Below are positions 4,195 through 5,690 of a stretch of DNA of 5,690 bases, piece by piece. The notes below the pieces were generated by a model. It was not told the DNA's origin and did not search any database. It saw only the letters and a program-made list of their open reading frames with translations. Made by a program: the position numbers and the translations under genes. Position 1 is the stretch's first letter; every line of letters starts with the position of its first letter. This DNA comes from Candidatus Omnitrophota bacterium. GTDB lineage: Bacteria; Omnitrophota; Omnitrophia; Omnitrophales; Abzuiibacteriaceae. The DNA lies in NCBI GenBank assembly GCA_016206995.1, contig JACQQN010000027.1, positions 1 to 5,690 on the forward strand, in the 5' to 3' direction.

Positions 4195-4819
4195 CCGCCT
4201 CAGCGATCATTAATCCCCAGATTAAGTTTAATTTGAATCGCCGTTCACCGGTGATTAAGAGTTTTGTTCCAGTCAAAAAGCAACGTAATTCATCTTGGGT
4301 ATAGCACCGCCGATGGGCAAGATCGAACGCTTTCAAAAATAAATCACAAACGCGGCAGATGAGGTAGTCCCGGCACCAATCCAAGATAACGATCCTCCCT
4401 TCCGTCTTTAAAACTCGTCTCATTTCATTCAGGCAAACGAGAGGTTTATCAAAATAATGAAAGGAATTGGCGCAAACGACTATATCAAAATGATCATCTG
4501 GCAAAGGAATTTGAGAAGCGCTTCCTTTCAAAAAAGTGAGGTTAGGGTAACCACCAAGTTTTTGTTTTGCAACCGCGAGCATTTTCTCAGAAATATCAAT
4601 ACCCGTGATCGATTGATTTAGATGACCGCTCACAAGCATTTGCTCGAGTACTCCCGTCCCGCAAGCGACGTCCAAAATTCTTTCGGAACCTTTCGCATTT
4701 ATCCATTTCTGAATGAAACCGAGCGTTGACGAAACATAACCCCGCCAACGCACGTCATACTTTTCCGCAAGATAATCGTACCGCTTCTCCACTCGATTTT
4801 CTTCTTGCATCGACGTCAA
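4181..4819 (-). CDS. Class I SAM-dependent methyltransferase (Methyltransf_11 type)
   Basis: A 212-aa cytosolic protein. The SAM-binding motif I is ILDVACGTG (48-56), the acidic ribose-binding residue is D75 in GIDIS (73-77), and motif II is DHFDIVVCANSFHYF (109-123). LKTEGRIVILDW (137-148) matches the usual 'L+pGG.l.i.d' strand of this fold. The nearest broad relatives are UbiE/small-molecule methyltransferases; the substrate cannot be read from the sequence. The frame opens at TTG 4819, whose TTGA overlaps the TGA stop of the preceding gene, which implies translational coupling. An in-frame ATG at 4810 (three codons later) is the alternative start. Neither has a clear Shine-Dalgarno. It is the last gene of the minus-strand operon. 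The fold is clear; the job beside two secreted proteins is not. Confidence 0.88.
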   Translation of the reverse strand: MTSMQEENRVEKRYDYLAEKYDVRWRGYVSSTLGFIQKWINAKGSERILDVACGTGVLEQMLVSGHLNQSITGIDISEKMLAVAKQKLGGYPNLTFLKGSASQIPLPDDHFDIVVCANSFHYFDKPLVCLNEMRRVLKTEGRIVILDWCRDYLICRVCDLFLKAFDLAHRRCYTQDELRCFLTGTKLLITGERRFKLNLIWGLMIAEAVKKQ

Positions 4820-5217
4820 TTTGTCGCTGGGATCATATTGTCATTCTCATCGTAGGTGTAACGGGGATTGCTATTCTCTTTATGGATTCGAATATCCGCC
4901 ACCGAAAGAGTTCCTCCTTTGTCTTCAATGTCGAAATCAAGATCAAGAAGATCTCCCGTTTTCACATCTTTCATATCAGTACAAGAATAATAATAGTCAC
5001 CCGTTTTCCCAACACGTTCATGGACACCCACAAGCTCAAGACGCCTCAAATCTCCAGTGCGCTCATCCACAATCGCAAAGGCGCCCTGAAGTTTCTCCTG
5101 GTGCGCAATGTAATCACGGATCGTCTGACGCAGTGCTTCTGGGGACGGTTCCGCAAAAACTATTGGAGCGAATACCAATATTGAAAGAACGAGAACGAAT
5201 AAAGTTGTTTTCTTCAT
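4816..5217 (-). CDS. Secreted 133-aa protein of unknown function
   Basis: The start chosen is ATG 5217, giving MKKTTLFVLVLSILVFAPIV and then FA|EP. This is a textbook Sec signal peptide with cleavage likely after residue 22. AGGAGGG lies just upstream with about 4 nt spacing. The frame is open upstream to 5313, but that longer version buries the signal peptide behind 32 residues and has no ribosome site. The mature part (about 111 aa) has a helical start (PEALRQTIRDYIAHQEKL), then beta-rich sequence with YYYSCTDMKD (75-84), DLLDLDFDIED (89-99) and a polar tail. There is a single mature Cys at 79 and no lipobox. I do not recognise the family. It lies 49 nt after the EHGG gene and overlaps the methyltransferase start. 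Confidence 0.75.
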   Translation of the reverse strand: MKKTTLFVLVLSILVFAPIVFAEPSPEALRQTIRDYIAHQEKLQGAFAIVDERTGDLRRLELVGVHERVGKTGDYYYSCTDMKDVKTGDLLDLDFDIEDKGGTLSVADIRIHKENSNPRYTYDENDNMIPATN

Positions 5218-5266
5218 TTTCCCTCCTCGAAATGTGAGAATTATGTCATTAAACGATAGCCAAAAA

Positions 5267-5527
5267 TTATTCTCTTTCCTCTGCGTCAGCAATTTTCTCA
5301 AGCTTGGCCGCAAGTTCCGGATGCGTTGATTTCAATATTGACGCCGCTTCGCGGATGGTTGCTGCGACGTTTTCTTCGCCCTCCCCCACTGCTTCTCCGC
5401 CATGTTCCTTACCGCCATGCTCATTCACAGTCGAACCGCCGTGCTCCGCTGCCAAAAGAATTGCAGGATTCCACATAGCTACAGCCAATGCAAGCATGAC
5501 ACCAAGCAGAATATTTTTCCTTTTCAT
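5267..5527 (-). CDS. Small secreted EHGG-repeat protein
   Basis: An 86-aa precursor. Residues 1-27 (MKRKNILLGVMLALAVAMWN, PAILLAA) form a Sec signal peptide with likely cleavage at LLAA|EH. The mature protein of about 59 aa begins with three EHGG motifs (28-31, 36-39, 41-44) in a Gly/Glu/His-rich stretch, then has an amphipathic helical segment (ATIREAASILKSTHPELAAK). The spaced His and Glu residues could bind divalent metal; this is inference. AGGAGG sits 7 nt before the ATG at 5527. It is 17 nt downstream of the preceding partial gene and clearly in the same operon. The family is not recognised. Confidence 0.75.
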   Translation of the reverse strand: MKRKNILLGVMLALAVAMWNPAILLAAEHGGSTVNEHGGKEHGGEAVGEGEENVAATIREAASILKSTHPELAAKLEKIADAEERE

Positions 5528-5544
5528 TTTTGTTCCTCCTGTTT

Positions 5545-5690
5545 TTATGTTTTATTTTTAAACTCAAAAGACGTTTTGGCGTCATCCCATTCTTTTCCAT
5601 CTACTTCCACATAAGGATAGAAAAAAATGTTGACGGGCGACCCTGATTGTTTGGGAACCAGTTCAATATCTCGTCCCGCACTAATCAGAA
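5545..5690 (-). CDS. C-terminal end of an unknown protein (cut by window edge)
   Basis: Open from the window edge (first full codon at 5688) to TAA at 5547-5545, giving 47 residues. They start LISAGRDIELVPKQSGSP and end with FYPYVEVDGKEWDDAKTSFE and then FKNKT. It is beta-rich and polar, and fits the end of an exported or periplasmic protein, although its start is outside the window. The stop is 17 nt before the EHGG-protein ATG, and the ribosome site of that gene lies in the gap, so this is the upstream member of the operon. Confidence 0.6.
   Translation of the reverse strand, partial: LISAGRDIELVPKQSGSPVNIFFYPYVEVDGKEWDDAKTSFEFKNKT

Noticed and set aside
4726..5237. Plus-strand ORFs of 152 and 138 aa
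   Set aside because: Antisense shadows of the methyltransferase and secreted-protein genes, which have signal peptides, motifs and ribosome sites.
5218..5313. N-terminal extension of the 133-aa secreted protein
   Set aside because: It would bury a clear signal peptide, while AGGAGGG is perfectly placed for the ATG at 5217.

Overview
The window reads as a housekeeping stretch of an uncultivated-type bacterial chromosome of low to moderate G+C. It carries complete trans-translation genes (smpB and ssrA), three tRNA genes, and an operon that includes proteins with Sec signal peptides. The tRNA genes do not encode CCA. Strong AGGAGG ribosome sites occur in the secreted-protein operon, but smpB looks leaderless. 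The secreted proteins suggest a cell with a periplasm. I cannot name a phylum from the sequence alone.

Layout, left to right. Positions 1-1120 (minus strand) hold a LOG/TIGR00730-type Rossmann protein whose stop codon lies 5 nt before a tRNA-Val(UAC) that is cut by the window edge. Positions 1169-1212 hold a terminator for the minus strand. Positions 1392-2283 (minus) hold the smpB-ssrA pair: SmpB, then a 400-nt tmRNA with an unusually long tag. Divergent from smpB is tRNA-Leu(CAG) at 2477-2558 (+). Positions 2775-3359 (minus) encode a single PAS domain with a helical tail. tRNA-Val(CAC) follows at 3536-3609 (minus). Positions 3610-4131 carry no convincing long gene, but hold a diverged tandem duplication, several hairpins and possible tiny ORFs. 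Positions 4181-5690 (minus) form a tight four-gene operon: the end of an unknown protein, a small EHGG-repeat secreted protein, a 133-aa secreted protein, and a SAM methyltransferase whose start overlaps the preceding stop.

The most interesting signal is a pair of related, G+C-rich, structured elements. One lies directly behind the tmRNA and one directly behind tRNA-Leu, each in the same orientation as its host RNA. Each is bracketed by a direct repeat of the host RNA's own 3' end: the seven acceptor-stem bases plus the discriminator base, 8 bp for tRNA-Leu and 11 bp for tmRNA. The cores share a layout of three nearly touching hairpins whose loops are complementary to each other. The two copies differ by many base changes that mostly preserve pairing. 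This suggests a small mobile or regulatory element family that inserts at structural-RNA 3' ends and leaves a copy of the acceptor sequence at each boundary. The tmRNA copy also carries a second palindromic repeat of the type often translated as PELVEG/LSLSKG peptides.

Functionally, SmpB and tmRNA rescue stalled ribosomes. The LOG protein and tRNA-Val probably share a transcript. The right-hand operon is exported and of unknown role, possibly metal-related because of its His/Glu repeats.
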